Positions 25,327-33,562 of a DNA stretch of 45,016 nt are shown piece by piece (position 1 is the stretch's first letter; every line of letters begins with the position of its first letter). This DNA comes from Candidatus Hydrothermales bacterium (GTDB taxonomy: Bacteria > Hydrothermota > Hydrothermia > Hydrothermales > JAJRUZ01), in the NCBI GenBank assembly GCA_039630235.1, contig JBCNVI010000010.1, positions 1 to 45,016 on the forward strand. The letters run 5' to 3'. The translations under genes were made by a program, and so were the position numbers. The notes beneath the pieces are model-generated. The model saw only the letters and a program-made list of their open reading frames with translations, was not told the origin of the DNA and ran no database searches.

Positions 25327-26017
25327 GAAAATAGAAGAACTTCTCGAAAGATTTAGTAAAGAGAAAGATCCTTTCTTTGATTTAAGGCTTGAGATGGTAG
25401 AGAAGCAGATAAAGGAAAGGGGCATAACTGATGAAAGAATCTTAAAGGCTTTTTTAGCTGTTCCAAGGCATATATTTGTGCCTGAGAGGGTGAGGGCTTT
25501 TGCGTATGATGATACACCTTTACCGCTTTTTGAGGGTCAGACTATAAGTCAACCTTATATTGTTGCACTTATGGTTGAGCTACTTGAGCCTAGTGAAGAT
25601 AAGCATATTCTTGAGATAGGGACAGGTTCAGGTTATGAGACAGCTATTTTATCTTTGCTTAATAAATACGTTTATACTGTTGAGAGGATTAAAGATCTCT
25701 GTGATTATGCCAAGGAGAAATTGAAGGAGCTTTCTGTCAGTAACGTTTATTTTCATGTAGGGGATGGTTCGGAGGGGTGTTTAGATTTTGCTCCCTATGA
25801 TGGAATTATATGTTCAGCAGCTGCTCCTGATATACCAGAGCCATTTATAGAGCAGTTAAATCCAGGTGGAATTATTGTAATACCTGTAGGTGATAGGTTT
25901 AGTCAAGATCTTGTTAAGGTAACAAAGACAAAGACAGGTTTAAAAAAGGAGTATTATGGTCCCTGTGCCTTTGTTCCCCTTATTGGCAGGTATGGATTTA
26001 GTGAGTTTGAGTATTAG
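25319..26017 (+). CDS. pcm: protein-L-isoaspartate O-methyltransferase
   Basis: The 232-residue enzyme repairs isoaspartyl residues. Motifs are RLEMVEKQIKERGI, AVPRHIFVPE, QTISQPYIVALM, the SAM site LEIGTGSGYETAILS and VIPVGDRFSQDLV. The surE-pcm pairing is common and marks a stress-repair operon. The TTG at 25319 overlaps the surE stop codon (TTGAGTAA). An in-frame ATG at 25394 would shorten the N-terminus by 25 residues. Confidence 0.96.
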   Translation: MSKKIEELLERFSKEKDPFFDLRLEMVEKQIKERGITDERILKAFLAVPRHIFVPERVRAFAYDDTPLPLFEGQTISQPYIVALMVELLEPSEDKHILEIGTGSGYETAILSLLNKYVYTVERIKDLCDYAKEKLKELSVSNVYFHVGDGSEGCLDFAPYDGIICSAAAPDIPEPFIEQLNPGGIIVIPVGDRFSQDLVKVTKTKTGLKKEYYGPCAFVPLIGRYGFSEFEY

Positions 26018-26032
26018 ACCATTAAAGATTAG

Positions 26033-26104
26033 TGGAGCCGGGGAGATTCGAACTCCCGACCCCCTGGTTGCAAACCAGGTGCTCTCCCACTGAGCTACGG
26101 CCCC
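26033..26104 (-). tRNA. tRNA-Ala (anticodon TGC)
   Basis: On the minus strand the acceptor GGGGCCG pairs with CGGCTCC (one G-U pair), the D arm has TAGCTCAGTGGGAGAGC, the anticodon stem CCTGG/CCAGG encloses TTTGCAA (TGC), and the T arm is GGGAGTTCGAATCTCCC. CCA is not encoded. Confidence 0.96.
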
Positions 26105-26116
26105 TCTTGTTTTTTT

Positions 26117-26145
26117 ATTTTAACTTAGATAAATTTTTTTTTCAA
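26117..26145 (-). promoter_or_regulatory. promoter of tRNA-Ala
   Basis: On the minus strand, TTGAAA (26145-26140) and TAAAAT (26122-26117) are 17 nt apart; the tRNA 5' end is 12 nt downstream. The -35 lies in the end of the GT9 gene. Confidence 0.6.
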
Positions 26146-27056
26146 CATTTCAGTTGCGATAAGATTACTTCTTTTACCTCATAAACTGATATTTTTTCTA
26201 AATTCTCGTCTTTTACCTTTATAACTTCAGATTTGCCTAGTGGTCCCCATCTTGTGGGGGTATACGGTTTTTTATCTGAAAAGATAGAAACAGTTTTGAC
26301 ATTTAGGGCAGAGGCGATGTGGATAACACCAGTTGATGGTGCAAAGACTAGGTTACTTGTTGAAATCAGAGCCATTAATTCTCTTAGGTTTAGTTTTCCC
26401 CTTAGGTCAACAATGTTTTTCTTTTCTATAAATTTAAAATTTTTTGTTATTCCAGTGATAAAGATGGTTCCGTCTATTTTTAGTGCTTTAAGAAGTTCGT
26501 TATATTTTTCGTAGCTCCAGTTTGGTGCGGATCCCTTTGATTCCGGATGAATTATAATAAAGGGCTTTTTATAACTCTTAAAATTTTCTTTAACTTTCTC
26601 TATTTCTTCTTCTTTAAGGTAAAGTCTTGGTTCTGTGTATTCAATATCGTAGCCTGCTTTTTTAAGTAATAAAACGTTATAGTAGGATTCGTGAAACTCG
26701 CATTTTTTTCTGTGTAGGGGTACTCTTTTATTAAACAAAAAGGAATACCACCTATAGGCAGTTCCTATTCTTTTAGGGATTTTAAGTAAAAAAGAAAGGA
26801 GAGCTTCTTTGAGTCTTGGAAAAATGTGTACCGAAATGTCGATTTTTTCTTTTTTTATTAAGTCTAAGGTTTCCCTAAAGTTATTAAATTCTATAATTTT
26901 GTCTATATCTGGGTGGTTATAGATTATTTCTTTATAGAGTGGGTTGCAGACGAAAAGGATTTTTGAGTCTTTATATTTTCTTTTTATTCCCTGGGGTACG
27001 CTGAGTGAAAGGACTAAGTCTCCGATTTTATCAGTTCGGAAGAGGAGAAAATTCAC
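26142..27056 (-). CDS. glycosyltransferase family 9 (ADP-heptose:LPS heptosyltransferase-like)
   Basis: The 304-residue protein starts with LLFRTDKIGDLVLSLSV, the GT9 N-terminal signature whose aspartate is catalytic. It ends with the donor-binding segment FAPSTGVIHIASALNVKTVSIFSDK and a TRWGPLG loop, as in WaaC/WaaF/WaaQ enzymes that add heptose to the LPS inner core. IIHPESKGSAPNWS forms the nucleotide pocket. It sits between tRNA-Ala and tRNA-Phe on the same strand. Confidence 0.93.
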   Translation of the reverse strand: MNFLLFRTDKIGDLVLSLSVPQGIKRKYKDSKILFVCNPLYKEIIYNHPDIDKIIEFNNFRETLDLIKKEKIDISVHIFPRLKEALLSFLLKIPKRIGTAYRWYSFLFNKRVPLHRKKCEFHESYYNVLLLKKAGYDIEYTEPRLYLKEEEIEKVKENFKSYKKPFIIIHPESKGSAPNWSYEKYNELLKALKIDGTIFITGITKNFKFIEKKNIVDLRGKLNLRELMALISTSNLVFAPSTGVIHIASALNVKTVSIFSDKKPYTPTRWGPLGKSEVIKVKDENLEKISVYEVKEVILSQLKC

Positions 27057-27066
27057 TAATTATAAG

Positions 27067-27139
27067 TGCCGGGGCCCAGAATCGAACTGGGGACACCGGG
27101 ATTTTCAGTCCCGTGCTCTACCGACTGAGCTACCCCGGC
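27067..27139 (-). tRNA. tRNA-Phe (anticodon GAA)
   Basis: The minus strand gives the acceptor GCCGGGG/CCCCGGC, the D arm with TAGCTCAGTCGGTAGAGC, the anticodon stem CGGGA/TCCCG around CTGAAAA (GAA), and the T arm CCCAGTTCGATTCTGGG. The discriminator is A and CCA is not encoded. The GT9 gene starts 10 nt downstream and may be read from the same promoter. Confidence 0.97.
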
Positions 27140-27154
27140 CTCTCTATTTATTTT

Positions 27155-27183
27155 ATTATAATTTAAAAAACAAAAAATTTCAA
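27155..27183 (-). promoter_or_regulatory. promoter of tRNA-Phe
   Basis: On the minus strand, TTGAAA (27183-27178) and TATAAT (27160-27155) are spaced by 17 nt, with the tRNA starting 16 nt after the -10 box. The same TTGAAA-17-TATAAT form drives tRNA-Gly. Confidence 0.7.
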
Positions 27184-27189
27184 CAATAT

Positions 27190-28446
27190 TTAACCTTTGA
27201 ACATTTCTATTATTTTTTTTGAGTAATTGTACTGTTTTTCAATCGATCCGAAAAATTTACCTTCTTTTGTATATTTACCAAAATTCTTGAAAAGGGACTT
27301 TTCTACAAATGTTCCACTTTTTTTCCAAAAGGGTGTTCCAGGTAGAGGCATAAAGTAATGAAAGTGGATTATGCAACCGTGACTCATAAGTTTTTGCGAG
27401 AGTTCAAGTGTTTTATTTAAGTCCTCTATGGTTTCTTCTGGAAAGCCTATAATAAAATCAATTATTGGCACAAATCCATGTTTTTTTAAAATATTAACAG
27501 CATTTAAAACAGTGGATATATCGTGTTCTCTTTTTATGTATTCAAGAACTCTTTCACTTCCGCTTTGACATCCTATTACCATATTTTTGTTATCACAAAA
27601 TTCTTTAACAATTTTAATTAAGTCTTCGTTTACGTAATCAGGTCTTATCTCTGAGGGAAATGTGCCAAAAAATATTCTACCTTCTTTTTTTATAATTTTT
27701 CTTATTCCACTTAGTAGATTATAGATCTCGTCTATGTTTATTTCGCCTTTTTTATAGGAACCGTATGAGAAGGCGTTTGGTGATATAAATCTTATATCTT
27801 TCATTCCAGTTTTAAAAAGTTCCTCTACCCATTCCAAAACTATTTCTACTTTTCTATGTTTCAGTTTTTTTCCCATAAAATATGAAACTTGACAATATTT
27901 GCATCCAAATAGACATCCTCTTGTAATTTCGATTGGTCCGTATTTTTTAAGTTTTTTTGAAAATGCCGGAAATTCATTCAAATCAATTGGATTTTCATAT
28001 TTGTTTATAATAATTTTGTTATTTCTTTTATATATAACTCCCTCGACACTTGAAAAGCTTTTATTTTCTATAAACTCTTTCAAAAATGTAGATAGGGATC
28101 TTTCTCCTTCTTTGTGAAATAAAAAGTCAAAAAGGTCAATCATAGATAAGGGTAGGCCAGATGCATGGGGACCTCCTGCTATTTTCAAAACTTTGTTATA
28201 ATTTTTTATCTTCTCTAATTTTTCCTTCCAATCAACAAACTGAGTGGTCATCAGTGAAAACAGAACAAAAGAGTTTTTATAGAGTTTTGGTTTTTCTTCT
28301 AAAGTTAAGAAAAGTTCGTCAAAATTTTTTGGGAAATAGAAGTCAAAAAAGTCTATTAAATTGTATTTTTCAAGAGCACCAAGAAGGGCTCTAAATGAAT
28401 TTCTGTTATTTTTATGATAAAAGATGATTATTGCATACTCTTTCAA
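27190..28446 (-). CDS. radical SAM protein with N-terminal B12-binding-like domain
   Basis: The 418-residue protein has an N-terminal Rossmann-like region (KIAGGPHASGLP and HKEGERSLSTFL are typical of B12-binding radical SAM enzymes), then the 4Fe-4S motif TRGCLFGCKYCQVSYF (CxxxCxxC, about residue 178) and downstream SAM-core segments such as IGCQSGSERVLEYIKR and IDFIIGFPEET. It resembles the MJ_1487-type B12/radical SAM family (TIGR04013), which has no assigned reaction. It is monocistronic, and the short distance to the tRNA-Phe promoter means its end overlaps that region. Confidence 0.85.
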   Translation of the reverse strand: MKEYAIIIFYHKNNRNSFRALLGALEKYNLIDFFDFYFPKNFDELFLTLEEKPKLYKNSFVLFSLMTTQFVDWKEKLEKIKNYNKVLKIAGGPHASGLPLSMIDLFDFLFHKEGERSLSTFLKEFIENKSFSSVEGVIYKRNNKIIINKYENPIDLNEFPAFSKKLKKYGPIEITRGCLFGCKYCQVSYFMGKKLKHRKVEIVLEWVEELFKTGMKDIRFISPNAFSYGSYKKGEINIDEIYNLLSGIRKIIKKEGRIFFGTFPSEIRPDYVNEDLIKIVKEFCDNKNMVIGCQSGSERVLEYIKREHDISTVLNAVNILKKHGFVPIIDFIIGFPEETIEDLNKTLELSQKLMSHGCIIHFHYFMPLPGTPFWKKSGTFVEKSLFKNFGKYTKEGKFFGSIEKQYNYSKKIIEMFKG

Positions 28447-28661
28447 ATTTGAATAAATTATAGCATAACTCTAAATCCTTTTGAAATGATAAGTTGATAC
28501 TGAGAACTATTCGCAATATAATATACGTGAAAAAGGTGCATAAAAATGCAATTTTTGCTTCAGATTTTATCATTTATCGTGCTAAAAACTCTATTTTCCA
28601 TCTAATTGCTATTTAGTACTTTGTTTAACGTACACTTTATCTATGCTGAGGGACAATACTA

Positions 28662-29592
28662 ATGTTGAAAGACAAAGAGATAACCTTTAATTCTAAATTG
28701 TTTGAGTTTGAGGGTATAAGAATAGTTTTTTTCTGTTCAACTTCGGATAATAAGATAACTACAAATAGGAAGTTTAGACTAAGGAGTTTGAGTTTTGAGA
28801 AAGTCTTTAAAGCCTTTGAGGAAAATTTAAGAGATTTTAAGAGTCTTCTTGACTTATCTTTTTCTCTTGGCTGTGGTATATTTAGACTTGGTTCTAACTT
28901 TATTCCCTTTGCCTCACACCCTAGCTTTAAAAAAGAATGGTTAAAGCCTATTAGAAGAAAGGTTAGAGGAGTTTTCTAAGATTTTGAAGACCTATCCCAT
29001 AAGAATTTACCATGCATCCTGGTCAGTTTGTGGTCTTGAATTCTCCAAAAAAGAGGTAGTAAAACATGCTTTACGTGAGCTTGAATATCACTTTTGGCTT
29101 CTTGATAGGTTAGGAATTGGAAAAGAGGGCATTGTAGTAGTTCATGTAGGTGGTATCTACGATAATAAAAAGGAGAGTTTAAAAAGATTTAAGAGTGTTA
29201 TCAGATCTAATTCATGGCTTTTAGAAAGACTTGCGGCTGAAAACGATGGAAGATACTATACAGTAGAAGATTTACTTCTTGCAGATTTTTCCCTACCCAT
29301 AGTATATGACTATTATCATCACAGCCTTAACCCATCTATCTTTGATCCTAGGGAGGTTCTTGAGAGTTGGAAAGATCGAGTTCCTGGGTTTCATCTTTCA
29401 TCAAGACCAAGAGGTAAATACAGGTTTGGTGAACATGGCGAGTGGATAAATTTAAAAGACTTTATAGATTTTTTGGAACAATTTAGAAATAACAGGATAG
29501 ATCTTATCCTTGAAGCTAAGGGAAAAGAAAAGGCTGTAAAGAAACTTATCGAGGAAATTTGTAAATTTAAAAAATTAGACAGTAAACTATGA
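28662..29592 (+). pseudogene. uvsE: UV damage endonuclease UvsE/UvdE, split by a frameshift
   Basis: Two adjacent reading frames reconstruct one UvsE of about 308 residues. 28662-28979 gives the N-terminal half (TNRKFRLRSLS, ENLRDFKSLL, FIPFASHPSF). 28984-29592 gives the rest (ALRELEYHFWLLDRLG, VVVHVGGIYDNK, AENDGRYYTVEDLL, YDYYHHSLNP, LEAKGKEKAV) with the metal-binding His, Asp and Glu positions. At about 28950-28960 the reading moves by one base: LEERLEEFSKIL continues in the other frame. UvsE nicks 5' to UV photoproducts. The break is not at a long homopolymer, so it may be a true mutation. The upstream 215-bp gap holds no other gene I can see. Confidence 0.85.
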
Positions 29593-29696
29593 TGTACCCG
29601 TTAAAACTAGGGAGGATTTAGAAGTATTTACAAAAGCCCTGGAGGTTTTTATGCATAATAATATTTCATTTTAAAATAAAATAACAGGGAGTCAAT

Positions 29697-30263
29697 ATGG
29701 AGCCTAAAGAAATACTTGAAAAGCTAGGAGTTTTAAAAAGGGGCCATTTTCTTTTAACAAGTGGCAATCATTCAGACATCTATTTTGAAAAATATAGAAT
29801 ACTATCTCGCCCTACGTATCTAAAAAAAATTCTTGAATTTTCATATGATTTTTTAAAAGAAATTGACTTTGAAGTAGTTGTAGGACCTTTCACAGGAGGA
29901 GCTATAATTGCTACTATTCTTGCGCTTTTACTGGATAAAAAAGCTGTATTTGTTGAAAAAGAAAATGATAAATTTGTAATAAGAAGAGATTTTTTAATAG
30001 AACCTGGCTCATCTTGTATAGTAGTTGATGATGTGATAACCACAGGAGGTTCAATCACTAAAACTATAAAGGCTTGTGAGAATATTTTAAAAGTTAAGGG
30101 AATACTTGTAATTATAGACCGAAGAGAAAAGGAAGAAGATTTTGAGGTGCCCTTTTATGCGATCTATAAACAGAAAGCTACTATATTTTCACCACAGGAG
30201 TGCCCTCTCTGTAAGAATAATATACCTCTCGAGATACCTGGAGGTAAGGGGAAGGCAATTTAG
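29697..30263 (+). CDS. pyrE: orotate phosphoribosyltransferase
   Basis: The 188-residue enzyme attaches PRPP to orotate in pyrimidine synthesis. The PRPP-binding motif VVDDVITTGGS lies near residue 110, LTSGNHSDIYFEKY is the OPRT N-terminal signature, and VVGPFTGGAI precedes it. The CPLCKNNIPLEIPGGKG tail is typical of one OPRT subgroup. GGGAG precedes the start codon. Confidence 0.95.
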   Translation: MEPKEILEKLGVLKRGHFLLTSGNHSDIYFEKYRILSRPTYLKKILEFSYDFLKEIDFEVVVGPFTGGAIIATILALLLDKKAVFVEKENDKFVIRRDFLIEPGSSCIVVDDVITTGGSITKTIKACENILKVKGILVIIDRREKEEDFEVPFYAIYKQKATIFSPQECPLCKNNIPLEIPGGKGKAI

Positions 30264-30278
30264 GATTTTTTAAGATTA

Positions 30279-30965
30279 CTAAATTAAGTGGATAAAGTCG
30301 TGAATTAAAAAGTAGAATCTTCCAATTAGAAGTGAAATTCTTGCCATTACGGTATAACCAAAGGCGGCACCAAAACCTATCATAATAAAAATAATACCAA
30401 ACTTTGCAAGCACCTTTAAAAGACCCTTTTGCTCCCTTGAAAAGAAGAAATAAGATAAAACACTAAATGTACCAATAAAAATAATAAGGGAGTTTAAAAA
30501 GTAAACCGTCTGTGAAAATTGAGGTAAAAATGTATCTTTGATTTGATCAAATATTCTAGCCTTAAAGGTTGGATAAAGGGAAAGTCCAGAACCTATTCCC
30601 ATTAGAAAGGCAATTGGGTATCTTGTGAGCCAAGAATATTTAGGGAAAAGAAGAGAAAAAAATAGAAGTCCAAAGGCAAGTGGTACAAGATACATAACAA
30701 AGGATAAAAAGGCAGAGATGGTACTAATATCTGGTAAAATTTCAGGCCACACTGTTTTATAGTAAAGAGTTGAGAACTTTTCTGAGAGTGGTCTTATGAT
30801 GAACCTTAAAATAGCGTTATGCCAATAAATAGAGGCATAGTAGCCTGCAGATACGCCTACAAAGAGATGTTCGGCAAATTTATAAACTGGATTATCTTTA
30901 AATAGAAAAGAGAAAATTGCAAGTGTTAAAAAGGCACTTATCCATACCCATGGGTCCAAGCTCAT
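30279..30965 (-). CDS. polytopic membrane protein, fourth gene of DUF6754-like module
   Basis: The 228-residue protein has about seven hydrophobic segments and few charges in between. A conserved-looking cytoplasmic or loop segment (AEHLFVGVSAGYYASIYWHN) near residue 32 and RISLLIGRFYFLIHDF near the end are the most distinctive parts. No transporter family signature is recognised. It overlaps the preceding gene by 4 nt (ATGA) and closes a five-gene overlapping block, so it is probably a subunit of the same membrane complex. A 16-nt gap separates it from the convergent pyrE. Confidence 0.65.
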   Translation of the reverse strand: MSLDPWVWISAFLTLAIFSFLFKDNPVYKFAEHLFVGVSAGYYASIYWHNAILRFIIRPLSEKFSTLYYKTVWPEILPDISTISAFLSFVMYLVPLAFGLLFFSLLFPKYSWLTRYPIAFLMGIGSGLSLYPTFKARIFDQIKDTFLPQFSQTVYFLNSLIIFIGTFSVLSYFFFSREQKGLLKVLAKFGIIFIMIGFGAAFGYTVMARISLLIGRFYFLIHDFIHLI

Positions 30966-31783
30966 CTTTTTCTCCTCCTTTTGATGAAAAACGAAATGTT
31001 ACCTAAAATTACGAGCAAAACCATGACAAAGTTGGCAAGAGAAATAGAGTTCATGCCCTTTGTTGCAAGGTTATGGGCGTTTAATAGCTTTTCATATTCG
31101 GCTGCCCCCCTCATTCCCCCGATTAGACCTATAAATTGCTTACTCCTGTAGTACGGGTAAAGTTGAGCAGCCATAACAGCGGTGACACCAGCAGCCACAT
31201 TAGCTCCATATCTTCCGTTTGCATAAACCATCCATGACTCAGGAATAGCCGCCCCCGAAATCGTTATAACAAGTTTTATATCTTCATAGTTTTTTACATC
31301 CCTAAAGGCCTCAATTTCATCAAAGGGCACTCCAAAATAGTCCGTTTTAAAAACGTTTCTTATGTCCTCTCCAATCCCTAAAATAGTTGCTGCTATTGAG
31401 GGAAAGTAACCAACAAAAACAATATCTTTTCTTTCAACCAAGTTAAATTCTTTTAATATTTTGTTATAAACATCGAGCGCGAACCCAGCACCTGCCGGAT
31501 AAAGCGTCATAATGTATATTCTTAATTTCTTTCTAGCTAAATGTTTCGCTAAAGCTAAAGACATCGGGTAACACTCTGGCAAGACATCAGGTGAATAATC
31601 AAAAGATAAAATAACAGGTGTCCCCTCAGGTAAACTTTCTATAAAATCATAAACGTCTTTCACGGGCTTTAGCACTTTAAGAGGTAATAAAAATTTAAAA
31701 AGTAAGGGCACAAATACAGCTAGACCTATTAAGATAAAAATAACAGGACGCGGTATATTTAAGAGCCTATCAGGGATACTCAT
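30962..31783 (-). CDS. TM-flanked alpha/beta protein, third gene of DUF6754-like module
   Basis: The 273-residue protein has an N-terminal transmembrane segment (about residues 14-34), a soluble alpha/beta region of about 200 residues with Rossmann-like alternation (TPVILSFDYSPD, LRIYIMTLYPAG, DIVFVGYFPS, IKLVITISGAA) and a C-terminal transmembrane segment. The stretch GANVAAGVTAV ... YPYY ... FIGLIGG aligns by eye with GAIQIAGTDAI ... PFF ... TLIGEE of the first module gene, suggesting the two are paralogues. No catalytic motif is evident. It overlaps both neighbours by 4 nt. Confidence 0.65.
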   Translation of the reverse strand: MSIPDRLLNIPRPVIFILIGLAVFVPLLFKFLLPLKVLKPVKDVYDFIESLPEGTPVILSFDYSPDVLPECYPMSLALAKHLARKKLRIYIMTLYPAGAGFALDVYNKILKEFNLVERKDIVFVGYFPSIAATILGIGEDIRNVFKTDYFGVPFDEIEAFRDVKNYEDIKLVITISGAAIPESWMVYANGRYGANVAAGVTAVMAAQLYPYYRSKQFIGLIGGMRGAAEYEKLLNAHNLATKGMNSISLANFVMVLLVILGNISFFIKRRRKR

Positions 31784-32391
31784 TCGAGCCAGCTCCTTTC
31801 AATTCCTAACATGATCTTTAGGGACGTAGCAAGAACCCCAAGGGCTACTCCAAGAGTAATTCCCCTTTGGGCAGCAAGATTAGGAACATCCAGTATCCAT
31901 TGGGCAAAAGATGGAAGTTTATCAGAGATCATGTCACCAAATGAGGTAAAACCTATCATTAAGATGAAAGCAGAAAGTAAAAGGAGTGTACTTTCTAAGT
32001 TTCTTGCTCTGAAGGCTCTATAAGAAGCAGAGGCCATATAAAAGGCAAGTAAAGAAAAGGTTGTAGCATTTAGGGGTACCATTACATACTCATAAATCTT
32101 ATCAAAAGTAGAACCCTTTTCTATTCCAAAGAAAACTCCGAGAATTATCATTCCATAAAGGGAAGAGAGTGTAACAAGAGAGTAAAAGGTATCTTTTTTC
32201 CTTTTCAGATTATGAAGGTGTCTTTTTGTAAGCGATATAACAGCCATAACGATTGCCATTCCCTGGACACCTTGGAACCACTCAAGAAGTAGAGTATATA
32301 CTGATTTAGAGATTGGGCCTATAAAAAAGTATTGTAAAAAACCTATTGTACCTATGAAAAACACAATAAATATTGGAATTTCCTTTTTCAT
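31780..32391 (-). CDS. polytopic membrane protein, second gene of DUF6754-like module
   Basis: The 203-residue protein has about six transmembrane segments. A basic cytoplasmic loop (SLTKRHLHNLKRKKDTF) follows the second, and the segment AFYMASASYRAFRARNLEST lies in the middle. No known family is recognised. It overlaps the first and third module genes by 4 nt each, so translation is coupled and fixed stoichiometry is likely. Confidence 0.65.
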   Translation of the reverse strand: MKKEIPIFIVFFIGTIGFLQYFFIGPISKSVYTLLLEWFQGVQGMAIVMAVISLTKRHLHNLKRKKDTFYSLVTLSSLYGMIILGVFFGIEKGSTFDKIYEYVMVPLNATTFSLLAFYMASASYRAFRARNLESTLLLLSAFILMIGFTSFGDMISDKLPSFAQWILDVPNLAAQRGITLGVALGVLATSLKIMLGIERSWLE

Positions 32392-33161
32392 TTCGGGAAT
32401 AAAAACTCTATAATACTTACTTTTCCTATGAGGCTTAAAAAGCCTCCAAGTAAAATAAGAAAGCCAATTATGGATTTCATTGCATCTTGGGATCTTATAG
32501 TGGAGACAAGAATTGGTTCACCGGAAAGGTAGGCGCTTGCAGCATAGAATTCCTCTCCTATTAGAGTGTAATCACAGGCAGTTACAAAAAAGGGAAGTTG
32601 TGTAATTGCATCTGTTCCAGCTATTTGAATTGCACCTGTTGAAGCACCTGTTTCTGCAAGTAAAAGAGATTCAGCCCAGAACATACCCATAAAAAAGTTA
32701 GTGCTTGTTCTTTCCCTAACCATGAGTCCACAAACTGCAGCAGCATAACCAAACTGTGAGTCAGTTATATAAAAAACTGAATCCTCTTTGAAAAGGTCTG
32801 GTCTTCCTATTGAGGCATAGGCCTGTTTAACTACCTCTTTAGCTACTGTATAAACTACTGGATTTCTATTTGGAACTATGATATCTGTTTCGTATTCACC
32901 GGCTTTTTTTGAGACTCTGGATAAAATGTTTAAAGAAGCTATGGTTGCTACATCGTCAATTGATGAAAGGCCAGGTACATATAAGATGGGTCTACCCATT
33001 TCTGTAGCTCTTCCTATAGCTTCATCTACTGCCTCAATGCCTGATATTTTCCTTAAGAAAAGCTTTTCCCCCTTTTTCGCCCTTGAAATGTAATAAAGAA
33101 GGAAAAAAACGTAAATTAAAACTGAGAAGAAAACTGGTAATTTGGCAAAATCTATTCCCAT
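32388..33161 (-). CDS. TM-flanked alpha/beta protein, DUF6754-like, first gene of module
   Basis: The 257-residue protein has transmembrane segments at residues about 8-24 and 230-250 flanking a soluble alpha/beta region with GRPILYVPGLSSIDDVATIASL, ETDIIVPNRNPVVY, DSVFYITDSQFGYAAAVCG and GAIQIAGTDAITQLPFFV. The overall pattern recalls proteins annotated as DUF6754, found in several uncultured phyla; function unknown. I cannot confirm the DUF assignment without a profile search. It begins 2 nt after the small exported gene downstream of EF-G2 and overlaps the next gene by 4 nt. Confidence 0.65.
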   Translation of the reverse strand: MGIDFAKLPVFFSVLIYVFFLLYYISRAKKGEKLFLRKISGIEAVDEAIGRATEMGRPILYVPGLSSIDDVATIASLNILSRVSKKAGEYETDIIVPNRNPVVYTVAKEVVKQAYASIGRPDLFKEDSVFYITDSQFGYAAAVCGLMVRERTSTNFFMGMFWAESLLLAETGASTGAIQIAGTDAITQLPFFVTACDYTLIGEEFYAASAYLSGEPILVSTIRSQDAMKSIIGFLILLGGFLSLIGKVSIIEFLFPK

Positions 33162-33162
33162 T

Positions 33163-33558
33163 TTAGTAAACTCTTTTTATCTCAAAGTTTTCTTTCACAA
33201 TTTCAAACATTTTTCTTTTATAAGATAAGGTTAGCTTGAATTTCAAGTTCTTTTTTATTTTTTCTTCCTTGAGCGGGAAGAAGGGAATTTCAAAAAGATA
33301 GGTATTCTCCTTGGCTTTAGAAAAAGGTAAACTGATTTCAAAATCATCAAAGAGTATCTTAATTTCTTTCAATTGAGGTTCCTCATCAAAACTGCCCTTA
33401 ATTTCTAAGCTTCCCTTTACTTTGCGAGGATACTGAATAGGAGAAGGCATAAGATTTATGAAAATAACTAAATTTGTATCAAAATCTGGAGGTAGCTTAG
33501 CAGAGCTTATACACGATTTAAGTAGTAAAAAATATACTAAAAAAAATTTTTTAAACAA
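33163..33558 (-). CDS. small exported or lipoprotein-like protein between EF-G2 and the DUF6754-like module
   Basis: Starting from the TTG at 33558, just after the fusA stop, the product is about 131 residues with a hydrophobic leader (FFLVYFLLLKSC) ending at a possible lipobox cysteine. An ATG start at 33600 would overlap fusA by 38 nt and add a lysine-rich N-terminus. The mature part reads as an Ig-like beta sandwich (GSLEIKGSFDEE, EIKILFDDFEISLPF). Function unknown. Its position ahead of four membrane proteins suggests a periplasmic or surface subunit. Confidence 0.5.
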   Translation of the reverse strand: MFKKFFLVYFLLLKSCISSAKLPPDFDTNLVIFINLMPSPIQYPRKVKGSLEIKGSFDEEPQLKEIKILFDDFEISLPFSKAKENTYLFEIPFFPLKEEKIKKNLKFKLTLSYKRKMFEIVKENFEIKRVY

Positions 33559-33562
33559 AGTA

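Noticed and set aside
28447-28661. Possible gene or RNA in the 215-bp gap before uvsE
   Set aside because: No open frame, no tRNA-like fold and only a short GCAT-type dyad; nothing could be supported.
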